A stretch of DNA of 64,000 bases from Kiritimatiellia bacterium (GTDB lineage: Bacteria; Verrucomicrobiota; Kiritimatiellia; RFP12; UBA1067), in the NCBI GenBank assembly GCA_017514235.1, contig JAFWKK010000036.1, positions 1-64,000 of the forward strand, written 5' to 3'. Position numbers and translations under genes: made by a program. The notes below the pieces were generated by a model. It did no database searches and had not been told where the DNA came from. It saw only the letters and a program-made list of their open reading frames with translations. This document shows positions 51,644 to 60,611 of the stretch, piece by piece. Numbering within the stretch: the stretch's first letter is position 1; the number at the start of each line of letters is the position of its first letter.

Positions 51644-53223
51644 TGACCGTAGTCCGAGGCGGCACTATCGTCGATGGAACCGGCAAGGCCGGGTTCGCAG
51701 GCGATGTCGTCGTCGACGGCGACAGGATCGTCGAGGTCGTTCCTGGCGGTGGCGCATCGTATGGCGATGCGCAGGTCATTGACGCTGCGGGCAGCCTCGT
51801 GACTCCTGGTTTCATCGACGCGCACACCCATTCCGACGCATATCTCGTGATCGAGCCTGACGCCCCGTCGAAGATTGCGCAGGGCGTCACCACCGAGATA
51901 AACGGGCAGTGCGGCGGTTCCGCCGCGCCGCGCTACGGCGAAGCTCGACTTTCGTCCGATTGGGCGGCAATCCTCGGCGACCGGCTGACGTGGCGGTCTT
52001 TGGCGGAATACCGCGAGGTCCTGGAGGCGGCGAAGCCCGCCGTAAACACGGTGCAGTTCGTCGGGCACAACACGCTACGGTCTTCGGTCGTCGGCTACGC
52101 CGCCCGTCCGTCCTCTCCGGACGAGCTGCGGGCTATGGAGCGGATGCTGGAACAGGCACTTGACGAAGGCGGATGGGGGCTTACCACCGGGCTGATCTAC
52201 CAGCCGGGCAAGTATTCCGTTCCGGCGGAGGTCGAGGCGCTGGCCCGCGTCACCGCCTCCAGAGGCGGTTTCTACGCGACGCACATGCGCTCGGAGGGCG
52301 ATGCCATACTGGAATCCATCGACGAGGTGCTGGACCTTGTGAAGGCGACAGGCATACGCGCGGAGATATCGCACCTCAAGACGAGCGGTCCGCGCAACTG
52401 GGGCAAGATCGACGCAGTGCTTGAAAAGGTCGGCAACGCCGTCGACGCAGGGCTGCTCCTCGGCAGCGACCGCTATCCGTACTGTGCGGCAGGCACAGAT
52501 CTTGACGTGGTGTTGCCCGACTGGGCTCAGGAGGGAGCCGCAAGGGCCGAAACGGAGCGGCTTGGAGACCCCGCACTGCGCACGCGCATCGCTGCAGAGA
52601 TTGACGCCTCGGAGCGCGACTGGTCGACGGTGACGGTAGGAGGCACATGGGCCGAGGCGAACAAGCCCTTCAGCGGCAAGACGATAGCGGAGATACTCCA
52701 ATCGCCTGGGAACGAAGCCGTTGCGCGTTCACCAGGCGAGCTGGTTTGCAGGATTCTTCTGCGTGACGGTTGCAAGACCGGTGCGTTCTTCTTCGTGATG
52801 AGCGAGGAGAACCTTATGAAGATATACTCGCTCCCGTGGATCGTGCCGGGTTCCGACGCATCGTTGCGCGCTCCGTGGGGGCCGCTCGGCGAGGATCATC
52901 CGCATCCGCGTGCCTACGCTACCATGCCGGAGTTCTACAGGCGCGTCCGCGCCCTTGGCTTCAGCCGCGAGGAGACCGTGGCCCGGATGACGTCCGTTCC
53001 GGCGCGGCGCTTCGGCATCGCCGGGCGAGGCGTCATCGAGCGCGGCGCTTTCGCCGACATCGCGATATGGAGGGAGGACGGCTTCAGCGCACAGGCCACA
53101 TATGTCGCGCCGCACCAGTTCGCTACGGGCGTCTCGCTCGTGATGGTCAACGGCAAGATTCCGTATCGGGACGGCGCGTTCACCGGCGACCGGGGGGGAC
53201 GATTCCTCGAAAGGACAAGATGA
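51643..53223 (+). CDS. N-acyl-D-amino-acid deacylase (D-aminoacylase family)
   Basis: A 526-residue amidohydrolase removing acyl groups from D-amino acids, or a related amide hydrolysis. It shows the metal-binding LVTPGFIDAHTHSDA, the family GQCGGSAAPRYGE with the bridging Cys, YATHMRSEGDAILESIDEVL (His), AEISHLKTSGPRNWGK (His, Lys), and the late VPGSDASLRAPWGPLGEDHPHPRA with the catalytic Asp and DHPHPR. These are diagnostic of the D-aminoacylase group. There is no signal peptide. It is followed directly by TatD (ATGA overlap). It may help recycle D-amino acids from peptidoglycan. Confidence 0.88.
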   Translation: MTVVRGGTIVDGTGKAGFAGDVVVDGDRIVEVVPGGGASYGDAQVIDAAGSLVTPGFIDAHTHSDAYLVIEPDAPSKIAQGVTTEINGQCGGSAAPRYGEARLSSDWAAILGDRLTWRSLAEYREVLEAAKPAVNTVQFVGHNTLRSSVVGYAARPSSPDELRAMERMLEQALDEGGWGLTTGLIYQPGKYSVPAEVEALARVTASRGGFYATHMRSEGDAILESIDEVLDLVKATGIRAEISHLKTSGPRNWGKIDAVLEKVGNAVDAGLLLGSDRYPYCAAGTDLDVVLPDWAQEGAARAETERLGDPALRTRIAAEIDASERDWSTVTVGGTWAEANKPFSGKTIAEILQSPGNEAVARSPGELVCRILLRDGCKTGAFFFVMSEENLMKIYSLPWIVPGSDASLRAPWGPLGEDHPHPRAYATMPEFYRRVRALGFSREETVARMTSVPARRFGIAGRGVIERGAFADIAIWREDGFSAQATYVAPHQFATGVSLVMVNGKIPYRDGAFTGDRGGRFLERTR

Positions 53224-53963
53224 GGCTTTTCGATACGCACTGCCATTTCGAGACGACGGACGCAGGCGAGATCGCTGCCGTGATGGAACGAGCCGGGGCC
53301 GCAGGCGTGGAAAGGGTGATGGCTGTCGGCGGAAGCGTCGCGCTAAACGCATCGGCAACGTGCGCTGCGGAGACGTGCGGATGCATGCTTGCCTGCGGCT
53401 ACGACCGAGACCAGGCCTTGGTGAAGGAGCGTCCGCCAGTTCCGGATGTGCCGAAGCTGGCGGCGTGGGGGGAAATCGGCCTTGACTACCACTACTCGCC
53501 GGAGACGCGCGACGCGCAAAGGCGGCTCTTCGCCGAGCAGCTTGAGGAGGCCCGGTGTCGCGACCTGCCGGTTGTAATTCACACGCGCGAGGCCGATGAC
53601 GATACGCTAGGTCTCCTGCGTGAGATTCCTTCGCGCGGCATAATTCACTGCTTCACGGGAACGCCCGAAGCCGCGCGGAGCTTTCTCGACCTTGGCTTCT
53701 ACATCTCGATTTCGGGCATAGTGACGTTCCGCGCGGCGGAGAACGTCCGCGAAGCCGTTCGCGTCGTGCCTGACGACCGTATTCTCATCGAGACCGACTC
53801 TCCGTTCCTTGCGCCGGTGCCGATGCGAGGGCGGCCTAACGAGCCGGCGTTCATTCGCCACACGTGCGAATTCATCGCCCGGCTGCGCAACATGCCTGCT
53901 GAAGGCTTTGCTGAGCTTACGTTTGCCAATGCGCTGGCCGTCCTAGCCTCCGACGAACGATGA
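53220..53963 (+). CDS. tatD: TatD family deoxyribonuclease
   Basis: A 247-residue TIM-barrel hydrolase with canonical TatD motifs: LFDTHCHFE (metal), WGEIGLDYHYSPETRDAQ, LPVVIHTREADDD, GIIHCFTGTPEAARSFLDLG, YISISGIVTFR, and ILIETDSPFLAPVPMRGRPN. The full ETD-P-LAP block makes it more typical than the TatD-like protein at 8410. Known members show 3'-5' exonuclease and D-tyrosyl-tRNA-related activity. ATGA overlap with the D-aminoacylase gene. Confidence 0.9.
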   Translation: MRLFDTHCHFETTDAGEIAAVMERAGAAGVERVMAVGGSVALNASATCAAETCGCMLACGYDRDQALVKERPPVPDVPKLAAWGEIGLDYHYSPETRDAQRRLFAEQLEEARCRDLPVVIHTREADDDTLGLLREIPSRGIIHCFTGTPEAARSFLDLGFYISISGIVTFRAAENVREAVRVVPDDRILIETDSPFLAPVPMRGRPNEPAFIRHTCEFIARLRNMPAEGFAELTFANALAVLASDER

Positions 53964-53979
53964 AGCGTGCAGTCCGCGC

Positions 53980-54008
53980 TTGCAGTCGGCGGAAAGATTT
54001 GATACCAT
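53980..54008 (+). promoter_or_regulatory. Probable promoter of trpB2
   Basis: TTGCAG (53980-53985), 17 bases, TACCAT (54003-54008) preceded by TGA. Leader of about 75 bases before the ATG at 54089. Confidence 0.5.
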
Positions 54009-54088
54009 TTCCACTGGCCTGACCCGATGTCCGGGAGAGGTCGCGAAAGGGAGAATGCCGCAGCTGCGCGGAGAAAAGGGAGATGGCT

Positions 54089-55402
54089 ATGGCTGGAGTG
54101 CCGTACAAGACTTATCTTGCGGAAGATGAAGTGCCGAAGGCGTGGTATAACGTCAGGGCCGACATGAAGAAGAAGCCGGCGCCGCTAGTGGATCCGGCGA
54201 CGAAGGAGCCGCTTCCGGCGGAGGTGCTGGAGCGCGTCTTCTGCCGTGAATGCGTAAGGCAGGAACTGGACGACACGACCCAGTACATTCCGATTCCCGG
54301 CCCGGTGGCCGAGTTCTACCGCATGTACCGTCCGTCTCCGCTCGTGAGGGCGTATTTCCTTGAGAAGGCGATAGGCGGTCCCGCCGAGATATACTACAAG
54401 TTCGAGGGCAACAACACGTCCGGCTCGCACAAGCTCAACAGCGCCATCGCCCAGGCGTACTACGCCAAGGAGCAGGGCCTTACCGACGTGACGACCGAAA
54501 CAGGCGCCGGCCAATGGGGCACGGCGCTTTCGATGGCGAGCGCGTTCTTCGGCCTCAAGTGCCACGTGTTCATGGTGAAGTGCTCCTACGAGCAGAAGCC
54601 GTTCCGCCGCGAGGTGATGCGCACCTACGGAGCCGAGGTGACGCCGTCGCCGTCGATGGAGACGGAGATCGGGCGCAAGATCAACGCCGAGCACCCTGGA
54701 ACGACCGGATCGCTCGGCTGCGCCATCTCCGAGGCGGTCGAGGCGGCGATGAAGCTGCCCAACGCCAGGTATTTGCTCGGAAGTGTCCTTAACCAGGTGT
54801 GCCTGCACCAGTCCGTCATCGGGCTGGAGACGAAGGCCGCGCTGGAGAAGCTTGGCGTCAAGCCCGACGTGATCATCGGTTGCGCCGGAGGCGGCTCCAA
54901 CCTGTCGGGGCTCAGCGCGCCGTTCATCGGCGAGATGCTTCGCGGCGAGGCGAAGTACCGGGTCGTCGCGGTAGAGCCGGCGAACTGTCCGAGCCTGACC
55001 AAGGGCGAGTACCGCTACGACTTCTGCGACACCGGCAAGGTGTGCCCGATGGCGAAGATGTACACGCTCGGCTGCGACTTCATACCTGCCGCCGACCATG
55101 CGGGCGGCCTGCGCTATCACGGCATGAGCTCGACGCTGTCCGAGCTGTACGACCAGAAGCTGATCGAGGCTGTGGCGCTTCCGCAGACGAAGGTGTTCGA
55201 GGCTGCGACGCTGTTCGCACGCGTCGAGGGAATACTTCCCGCGCCGGAGTCCAGCCATGCGATATGCGCGGCCATCGACGAGGCGCGGCGCTGCAAGGCC
55301 GAGGGCCGCAAGGAGACCATAGTGTTCGGACTTACCGGCACGGGGTACTTCGACCTTACCGCCTACGCGAAGTTCAACGACGGTCTGATGACCGACGTCT
55401 GA
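54089..55402 (+). CDS. trpB2: TrpB2-type tryptophan synthase beta-like PLP enzyme
   Basis: A 437-residue enzyme of the TrpB2 group, longer than TrpB1 by N-terminal and internal additions. Motifs: RPSPLVRAYFLEKAIGGPAE, the PLP lysine in NNTSGSHKLNSA (K115), TTETGAGQWGTALS, GCAGGGSNLSG (phosphate loop) and FGLTGTGYFD. TrpB2 makes tryptophan from indole and serine, or acts as a serine deaminase, without a TrpA partner; no trpA is nearby. ATG 54089 is chosen because AAAAGGGAG ends 6 bases before it; ATG 54083 sits too close. Confidence 0.88.
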   Translation: MAGVPYKTYLAEDEVPKAWYNVRADMKKKPAPLVDPATKEPLPAEVLERVFCRECVRQELDDTTQYIPIPGPVAEFYRMYRPSPLVRAYFLEKAIGGPAEIYYKFEGNNTSGSHKLNSAIAQAYYAKEQGLTDVTTETGAGQWGTALSMASAFFGLKCHVFMVKCSYEQKPFRREVMRTYGAEVTPSPSMETEIGRKINAEHPGTTGSLGCAISEAVEAAMKLPNARYLLGSVLNQVCLHQSVIGLETKAALEKLGVKPDVIIGCAGGGSNLSGLSAPFIGEMLRGEAKYRVVAVEPANCPSLTKGEYRYDFCDTGKVCPMAKMYTLGCDFIPAADHAGGLRYHGMSSTLSELYDQKLIEAVALPQTKVFEAATLFARVEGILPAPESSHAICAAIDEARRCKAEGRKETIVFGLTGTGYFDLTAYAKFNDGLMTDV

Positions 55403-55449
55403 CGGTAATCTTGTAAATACGGCAAAACCGGAAAGAGGAGATGATGAAT

Positions 55450-56853
55450 ATGGCATGTTCATGCGGCAAGGGTGCCTGCGGGTGCAATCCTGAATTCATG
55501 GCGCCGATGCAGGCGCTTTGGCAGGTGTACGATGGCATAGAGTCCGGGCGCGACGCAGAAATCGTGTCGGTCGCGTGGGAGCGTGAGGAGGGCAAGGTGT
55601 TTCGCTACGACCTGCCTGTGCCCAAGCGTCTCGACCCGAAGGCGGCGAAGTACGTATCGCACGTCGTGGAGCGCATCGCGAAGTTCGCGCTTTGGGCGGC
55701 TGGCGGCTGGAAGCTCTACCTCTCCGGGCCTGACGCCGTGGTGAAGCCCGTCGCGAAGGCGTACGCCAAGAAGGGCGCCAGGGCGTTTGACTTCGACTTC
55801 TTCAGCTCCATCTACTCGCGTCCAGTGGAGGCCGCGGTCGTGCCGATGGGGAAGATGCCCGAGTTCTCGGAGAAGCTCAGGCAGGTGAAGACGGTTGCGG
55901 ACGGCTGCCGCATCGGCTTCGATCTCGGCGCGAGCGACTTCAAGATCTCCGCGCTCAGGAACGGCAAGGTCGTGTTCTCGAAGGAGTTCCCGTGGGATCC
56001 GCGCAACAGCGCCGACCCGGAGTACCACTACTCGAAGCTGACGTCTGGGCTGAAGGAAGCCGCCGCCGCCCTGCCGCGCGTGGACGCCATCGGCGGCTCG
56101 ACGGCGGGCGTCCTTGTCGGACAGAAGATGGGCCTTGCCTCGCTCTTCCGCGCCGTCAAGGAGAAGAACCCCTCGAAGTTCCCCGAGGCGCAGAACATGT
56201 TCTACCGCATCGAGAAGGATTGGGGCGTTCCGTTCGCCGTTTACAACGACGGCGACGTGACCGCGCTCGCCGGCATGATTTCGATGGACAAGAACGGCAT
56301 CCTCGGCGTGGCGATGGGCTCGTCGGAGGCCGTGGGCTACGTCGACCCGAAGCGCCGCATGACGGGCCGCATCTGCGAGCTGGCGTTCGCGCCGGTCGAT
56401 TTCAACCCCAAGGCCCCGAGGGACGAATGGTCGGGCGACTACGGCGTCGGCGCGATGGCGTTCTCGCAGCAGGCGGTGAACTGGCTTGCCTTGAAGTACG
56501 GCTTCAAGTTCCCGAAGTCCATGAAGCTTCCGGAGCGCCTGAAGGTCGTGCAGGCCGCGATGGAGAAGGGCGATTCGAAGGCTCTCAAGGTCTACCTGGA
56601 AATCGGACGCTTCCTCGCCCACGCCATTCCGTGGTACAACGAGTTCTACGACTACGAGAACATGATGATCCTCGGGCGCGTTACGTCCGGCCTTGGAGGC
56701 GAGATCGTGCTTGAGACTGCTAAGCGCATCCTTGCCGACGTATATCCGGAGTGGGCCGAGAAGATCGACATCTTCATGCCCGACGAGAAGGCGCGTCGCC
56801 TTGGCCAGTCTGTCGCCGCCGCGCAGATTCCCGTCATCAGGAAGAGGGGCTAG
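55450..56853 (+). CDS. ASKHA-fold (ROK-like) sugar-kinase-type protein
   Basis: A 467-residue protein. The core from about 155 has IGFDLGASDFKISALRNGKV (phosphate 1), DAIGGSTAGVLVGQK, FAVYNDGDVTALAGM (the Asp in ND-x-D resembles the ROK catalytic base) and LGVAMGSSEAVGYVD; this is the acetate/sugar kinase, hsp70, actin fold. The first 15 residues hold four Cys (CSCGKGACGC) like a zinc or metal site, and about 130 further residues precede the kinase core. Substrate unknown. ATG 55450 has GAGGAG 9 bases upstream; 55441 and 55444 are too close. It lies just before thiC with no gap. Confidence 0.7.
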   Translation: MACSCGKGACGCNPEFMAPMQALWQVYDGIESGRDAEIVSVAWEREEGKVFRYDLPVPKRLDPKAAKYVSHVVERIAKFALWAAGGWKLYLSGPDAVVKPVAKAYAKKGARAFDFDFFSSIYSRPVEAAVVPMGKMPEFSEKLRQVKTVADGCRIGFDLGASDFKISALRNGKVVFSKEFPWDPRNSADPEYHYSKLTSGLKEAAAALPRVDAIGGSTAGVLVGQKMGLASLFRAVKEKNPSKFPEAQNMFYRIEKDWGVPFAVYNDGDVTALAGMISMDKNGILGVAMGSSEAVGYVDPKRRMTGRICELAFAPVDFNPKAPRDEWSGDYGVGAMAFSQQAVNWLALKYGFKFPKSMKLPERLKVVQAAMEKGDSKALKVYLEIGRFLAHAIPWYNEFYDYENMMILGRVTSGLGGEIVLETAKRILADVYPEWAEKIDIFMPDEKARRLGQSVAAAQIPVIRKRG

Positions 56854-58161
56854 ATGACACAGCTTGAGGCTGCCCGCAAGGGCATCGTGACCGAGGCGAT
56901 GAGGGCCGTCGCGGCGGATGAGAACGTTGACGCCGAGGCGGTTCGAGCCGCAGTCGCCGACGGCACTGCCGTCATACCGCTCAACCCGAACCACGCCAAC
57001 TGCCGCCCTGTAGGCGTCGGAAGGCTGTTCGCCACGAAGATCAACGCGAATCTCGGGAGAAGCGTGACTCACTCCGGCAAAGGCGACGAGCTGGACAAGC
57101 TTGGCGTCGCGCTTCAGGCCGGAGCCGACTTTGTGATGGATCTTTCGGTAGGCGAAGACTTGAGGTCAATACGGCAGGGCATGCTGAACGCCTCGCCGCG
57201 TCCCCTAGGCACCGTGCCGGTGTACGAGACGATCTCCCGCCTGAAGGGCGACATCCCGCACATGGACCCCTCGCTCCTCATCGGCGTTATCCGGGAGCAG
57301 GCGGAGCAGGGCGTTGATTTCATGACGCTGCATGCCGGGCTGCTGCTGAAGCAGATTCCGGCGGCCATGAGGCGCAAGATGGGCATCGTGAGCCGCGGCG
57401 GCTCCATCATGGCCGAGTGGATGATGGAGAACAACGCGGAGAATCCGCTCTATGTCCGCTGGGACGAAGTGATGGACATCCTGGCCGAGCATGACGTGAC
57501 CGTGTCGCTTGGCGACGGAATGCGTCCCGGATGCCTTGCCGACGCGTCCGATTCGGCGCAGTTCGGCGAGCTGGACATACTGGGCGAGCTTGTCGAGCGT
57601 TGCCGTGCGCGCGGAGTGCAGGTGATGGTGGAAGGCCCCGGCCATGTGCCGTTCGACCAGATCAGGGCCAACATGGAGCGCGAGCAGGAGGTTTGCAAGG
57701 GGGCGCCTTTCTACGTGCTGGGTCCGGTCGTCACAGACATCGCGCCTGGCTACGACCACATCGTGAGCGCCATCGGCGCGACGGCGGCGGCCACGTACGG
57801 CGCGTCGCTCCTATGTTACGTGACGCCGGCCGAACACCTCGGCCTGCCGGACGCCGACGAGGTGCACCGCGGCTGCATAGCCTACAAGATTGCCGCGCAC
57901 GCCGGCGACGTGGCGCGCGGCTTGCCGGGAGCCCGCGACCGCGACGACGAGATGTCCGACGCACGTGCGGCGTTCGACTGGGACCGCCAGTTCTCGCTTT
58001 CGCTCGACCCTGACCACGCCCGCAGGCGCTGGCTGAAGACCCGTGCGTTCACCGACGAGGCCCATGCCGACGACCACTGCTCGATGTGCGGCAAGGAGTT
58101 CTGCGCCGTGCGCACGTCACGCCGCATTCGCGCACTTGCCGCACAGATGCCGCAGGGCTGA
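56854..58161 (+). CDS. thiC: Phosphomethylpyrimidine synthase ThiC
   Basis: A 435-residue radical-SAM enzyme that converts aminoimidazole ribotide to HMP-phosphate in thiamine synthesis. Motifs: NPNHANCRPVGVGRLFATKI, NANLGRSVTHSG, DFMTLHAGLLLKQIP, SRGGSIMAEWM, SLGDGMRPGCLADASDSAQF, MVEGPGHVPFDQI, GPVVTDIAPGYDHIVSAIG, and the C-terminal cluster-binding CSMCGKEFC. Length matches the short anaerobe-type ThiC. The ATG is immediately after the previous stop. No TPP riboswitch is seen upstream, where the upstream coding sequence leaves no room for one. Confidence 0.96.
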   Translation: MTQLEAARKGIVTEAMRAVAADENVDAEAVRAAVADGTAVIPLNPNHANCRPVGVGRLFATKINANLGRSVTHSGKGDELDKLGVALQAGADFVMDLSVGEDLRSIRQGMLNASPRPLGTVPVYETISRLKGDIPHMDPSLLIGVIREQAEQGVDFMTLHAGLLLKQIPAAMRRKMGIVSRGGSIMAEWMMENNAENPLYVRWDEVMDILAEHDVTVSLGDGMRPGCLADASDSAQFGELDILGELVERCRARGVQVMVEGPGHVPFDQIRANMEREQEVCKGAPFYVLGPVVTDIAPGYDHIVSAIGATAAATYGASLLCYVTPAEHLGLPDADEVHRGCIAYKIAAHAGDVARGLPGARDRDDEMSDARAAFDWDRQFSLSLDPDHARRRWLKTRAFTDEAHADDHCSMCGKEFCAVRTSRRIRALAAQMPQG

Positions 58162-58213
58162 CGCGCGGCACAGCATGATTTTGAGACAACAACCCAGACG
58201 AAAGAAGGAAGCA

Positions 58214-59389
58214 ATGACCATCAGAGACGACATCAGGTACGTTGGCGTGAACGATCACGACGTCGACCTGTTCGAGGGACAGTACGTAGTGCCGCGCGGC
58301 ATGGCCTACAATTCCTACCTGGTGAAGGACGAGAAGACTCTCGTGTTCGACACCGTCGACGCCCGCTTCGGCGAGACATGGCTCGCCAACATACGCGCCG
58401 AGATTTGCGATGCGCCTGTCGATTACCTCGTCGTGCAGCACATGGAGCCCGACCATAGCGCAAACGTCGCCGCGTTCGCCGCTGCCTACCCGAATGCGAC
58501 GATCGTTGCGAGCGCTCAGGCGTTCTGCATGATGAAGAACTTCTTCGGCACGGACTTCGCCGACAGGCGGATCGTCGTGAAGGAAGGCGACACGCTCTCG
58601 ACAGGAAGGCACGCTTTCGCGTTCGTAGCCGCGCCGATGGTGCACTGGCCCGAGGTGATCGTGACCTACGACACGACCGAGAAAATCCTGTTCTCGGCGG
58701 ACGGCTTCGGCAAGTTCGGGGCGAACGACGTGGAGGACCCCGAGGGATGGGACTGCGAGGCCCGCCGCTATTACATAGGCATCGTCGGCAAGTACGGTCC
58801 GCAGACGCAGGCCCTGCTGAAGAAGGCCGCCGGCCTCGAGATACGCACGATATGCCCGCTTCATGGCCCGGTCCTTTCGTCGCCGGAGGAGATCGCGCAC
58901 GCCGTGAAGCAGTATGACACGTGGTCCAGCTATTCCGTAGAGTCGCCCGGCGTCTGCGTCTGCTACACTTCGGTCTACGGGCACACCAAGGCGGCTGTCA
59001 TGAAGCTGAAGGAGCTTCTGCTCGCGAAGGGCTGCCCGAAGGTCGCCGTGAGCGACCTGGCGCGCGACGACCAGCCTGAGGCGGTCGAAGACGCATTCCG
59101 CTACGGAACGCTCGTTCTGGCGACCACGACGTACAATGCGGACATCTTCCCGTGGATGCGCCACTTCATCGACCACCTGACGGAGCGCAACTACCAGAAG
59201 CGCCGCGTTGCGTTCATTGAGAACGGCTCTTGGGCGCCAGCTGCCGCGAGGGTGATGAAGGGCATGTTCGCCGACTCGAAGGAAATCGAGTTCGTCGAGC
59301 CTGTCGTTACGATAAGGGGCGCTCTTAACGAGGCTTCCGAGGCCCAGCTTGCGGCCCTTGCGGACGCGCTTGCAGGCATTCGCCCATAG
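58214..59389 (+). CDS. Flavodiiron protein (A-type flavoprotein)
   Basis: A 391-residue cytoplasmic enzyme reducing O2 and/or NO to protect an anaerobe. The N-terminal metallo-beta-lactamase domain carries the di-iron ligands H76-x-E78-x-D80-H81 (QHMEPDHSAN), then MVHWPEV (His), FSADGFGKFG (Asp) and LHGPVLSS (His). The C-terminal flavodoxin domain has CYTSVYGHTKAAVMKLKE (FMN phosphate loop) and LATTTYNADIFPWM. Two-domain length is standard for FprA/ROO. AAGAAGGAA precedes the ATG. Presence supports an anaerobic lifestyle. Confidence 0.93.
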   Translation: MTIRDDIRYVGVNDHDVDLFEGQYVVPRGMAYNSYLVKDEKTLVFDTVDARFGETWLANIRAEICDAPVDYLVVQHMEPDHSANVAAFAAAYPNATIVASAQAFCMMKNFFGTDFADRRIVVKEGDTLSTGRHAFAFVAAPMVHWPEVIVTYDTTEKILFSADGFGKFGANDVEDPEGWDCEARRYYIGIVGKYGPQTQALLKKAAGLEIRTICPLHGPVLSSPEEIAHAVKQYDTWSSYSVESPGVCVCYTSVYGHTKAAVMKLKELLLAKGCPKVAVSDLARDDQPEAVEDAFRYGTLVLATTTYNADIFPWMRHFIDHLTERNYQKRRVAFIENGSWAPAAARVMKGMFADSKEIEFVEPVVTIRGALNEASEAQLAALADALAGIRP

Positions 59390-59418
59390 CAGCCTATAGA
59401 AGCGGAAATTGCTGGGAC

Positions 59419-60516
59419 ATGCCGGGCTGCTTTAGCATCAACCGCACGGTGCCCGGTACGCTGACCGGCAAGGTCGTGCGCGAGCTTCGAAAGCTGATTG
59501 CCGACGGTGCGTTGCGTCCCGGCGACAGGTTGCCGTCACGTGACGCGCTGGCAAGGGAGTTCGGCGTGAGCGAGTTCGTGGTGCGCCGTGCATTCGCGGA
59601 ACTCGCCGCCGACAGGCTGATTGTCGGCAGGCCTCGTGTCGGTCATGTTGTGCTCGATGTCGGCATGATCAGGCGTGAAAGGCTCGTCCTTGACGTGTCA
59701 ACCGAGAACTTCGGCTCGTTTGCGTCGCGCGTCAGCACGGCAGAGTGTCTTCAAGGCCTGCGCAAACGCGGATGCCGCGTGATTCCTGTTACGTTGGGTG
59801 TGGATTCTCGTGAGACGGCGTATCTCGCGCCGCTTGCGGAGGCATTGCGAAACGCTCCAGACTTCGCGTTTATCCGCACCTGCGGCAGCAGACAGTCACT
59901 TGTGTGCCGCATGGTTGCCGAAGCAGGTGTGCCATACGCCACAACAACTCTCGGTACGGCACCGCGTACGCCCGGCCGGTGTTGCGGCATCATACGTCTC
60001 GAAAACGATATCGCCATGGGCGAGATGCTGCGCGACTGCGTCAAATGCCAGGTGCGGTCCGCTCTTCAGGTGGATTTCGGCAAGGACACCTACGTTGACG
60101 CTTCGTCGGTCTTTCGCGCAAGGCATATTTCAGTGGAGCGACTTTCGATTCCGCTTGTGCGTTGCCGTAACTTGGATGACGTGGTGGAGTCGGCTCGCAG
60201 GGCTGTCGAGAAGCGCATCGACTCATGCGACATGCCTGACATGATCTTCGGAGCGGACGACTACCTGTCCCTTGGCGTGATATCGGCCTTGAGACGGCGG
60301 CGGATTGGATTCCCTTGCAATGTAAGGCTTGTCGTTTACGCAAACCATGGTTCGGGACTTTTCGTTGGCGATGAATATGCGCGCATTGAACTTGATCCGT
60401 TCGCCGACGGACGCGAAATCGCGCGTTGCATTGCCGCCTATCTGGACACCGGCACTTTCGGCCGATACGACAATCCGCTTGCCTACCATTGCGGCAAGTC
60501 GTTTGGCGCGGTCTGA
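59419..60516 (+). CDS. GntR-family regulator with LacI-like sensor domain
   Basis: A 365-residue regulator. Residues about 10-78 form a GntR winged helix (KVVRELRKLIADGALRPGDR and LPSRDALAREFGVSEFVVRR), and about 90-360 form a periplasmic-binding-protein-like sensor (YLAPLAEALRNAPDFAFIRT; MPDMIFGADDYLSLGVISAL), as in AraR-type GntR/LacI hybrids, which respond to sugars. The promoter before the next gene has an 18-base imperfect palindrome in its spacer (60550-60567), a likely operator, so this probably controls the sialidase/GH39 unit. There is no strong ribosome site. The start at 59419 keeps the full helix. Confidence 0.85.
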   Translation: MPGCFSINRTVPGTLTGKVVRELRKLIADGALRPGDRLPSRDALAREFGVSEFVVRRAFAELAADRLIVGRPRVGHVVLDVGMIRRERLVLDVSTENFGSFASRVSTAECLQGLRKRGCRVIPVTLGVDSRETAYLAPLAEALRNAPDFAFIRTCGSRQSLVCRMVAEAGVPYATTTLGTAPRTPGRCCGIIRLENDIAMGEMLRDCVKCQVRSALQVDFGKDTYVDASSVFRARHISVERLSIPLVRCRNLDDVVESARRAVEKRIDSCDMPDMIFGADDYLSLGVISALRRRRIGFPCNVRLVVYANHGSGLFVGDEYARIELDPFADGREIARCIAAYLDTGTFGRYDNPLAYHCGKSFGAV

Positions 60517-60545
60517 TTCGGACGTTTCGGATGGTTTTGGCTTCC

Positions 60546-60574
60546 TTGTCCCAGCCGTTCGACTGGGGTATAAT
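60546..60574 (+). promoter_or_regulatory. Promoter of the sialidase/GH39 gene
   Basis: TTGTCC (60546-60551), 17 bases, TATAAT (60569-60574) with GGG before it rather than TGn. Leader about 30 bases. Confidence 0.65.
60550..60567. promoter_or_regulatory. Candidate GntR operator in the promoter spacer
   Basis: CCCAGCCGTTCGACTGGG is an 18-base palindrome with 7 of 9 symmetric positions, filling the space between the -35 and -10 boxes. A bound dimer would block RNA polymerase. It lies 33 bases after the GntR gene stop. Confidence 0.5.
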
Positions 60575-60611
60575 TCGTGCTTGAATTTAGAAACAGGAAG
60601 TAGAATCGCGC

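Noticed and set aside
56800-56853. TPP riboswitch before thiC
   Set aside because: thiC follows the previous stop with no gap and I see no THI-box elements in the coding sequence upstream.
55459-57072. A 537-codon minus-strand frame
   Set aside because: Antisense to the ASKHA and thiC genes, both well supported.
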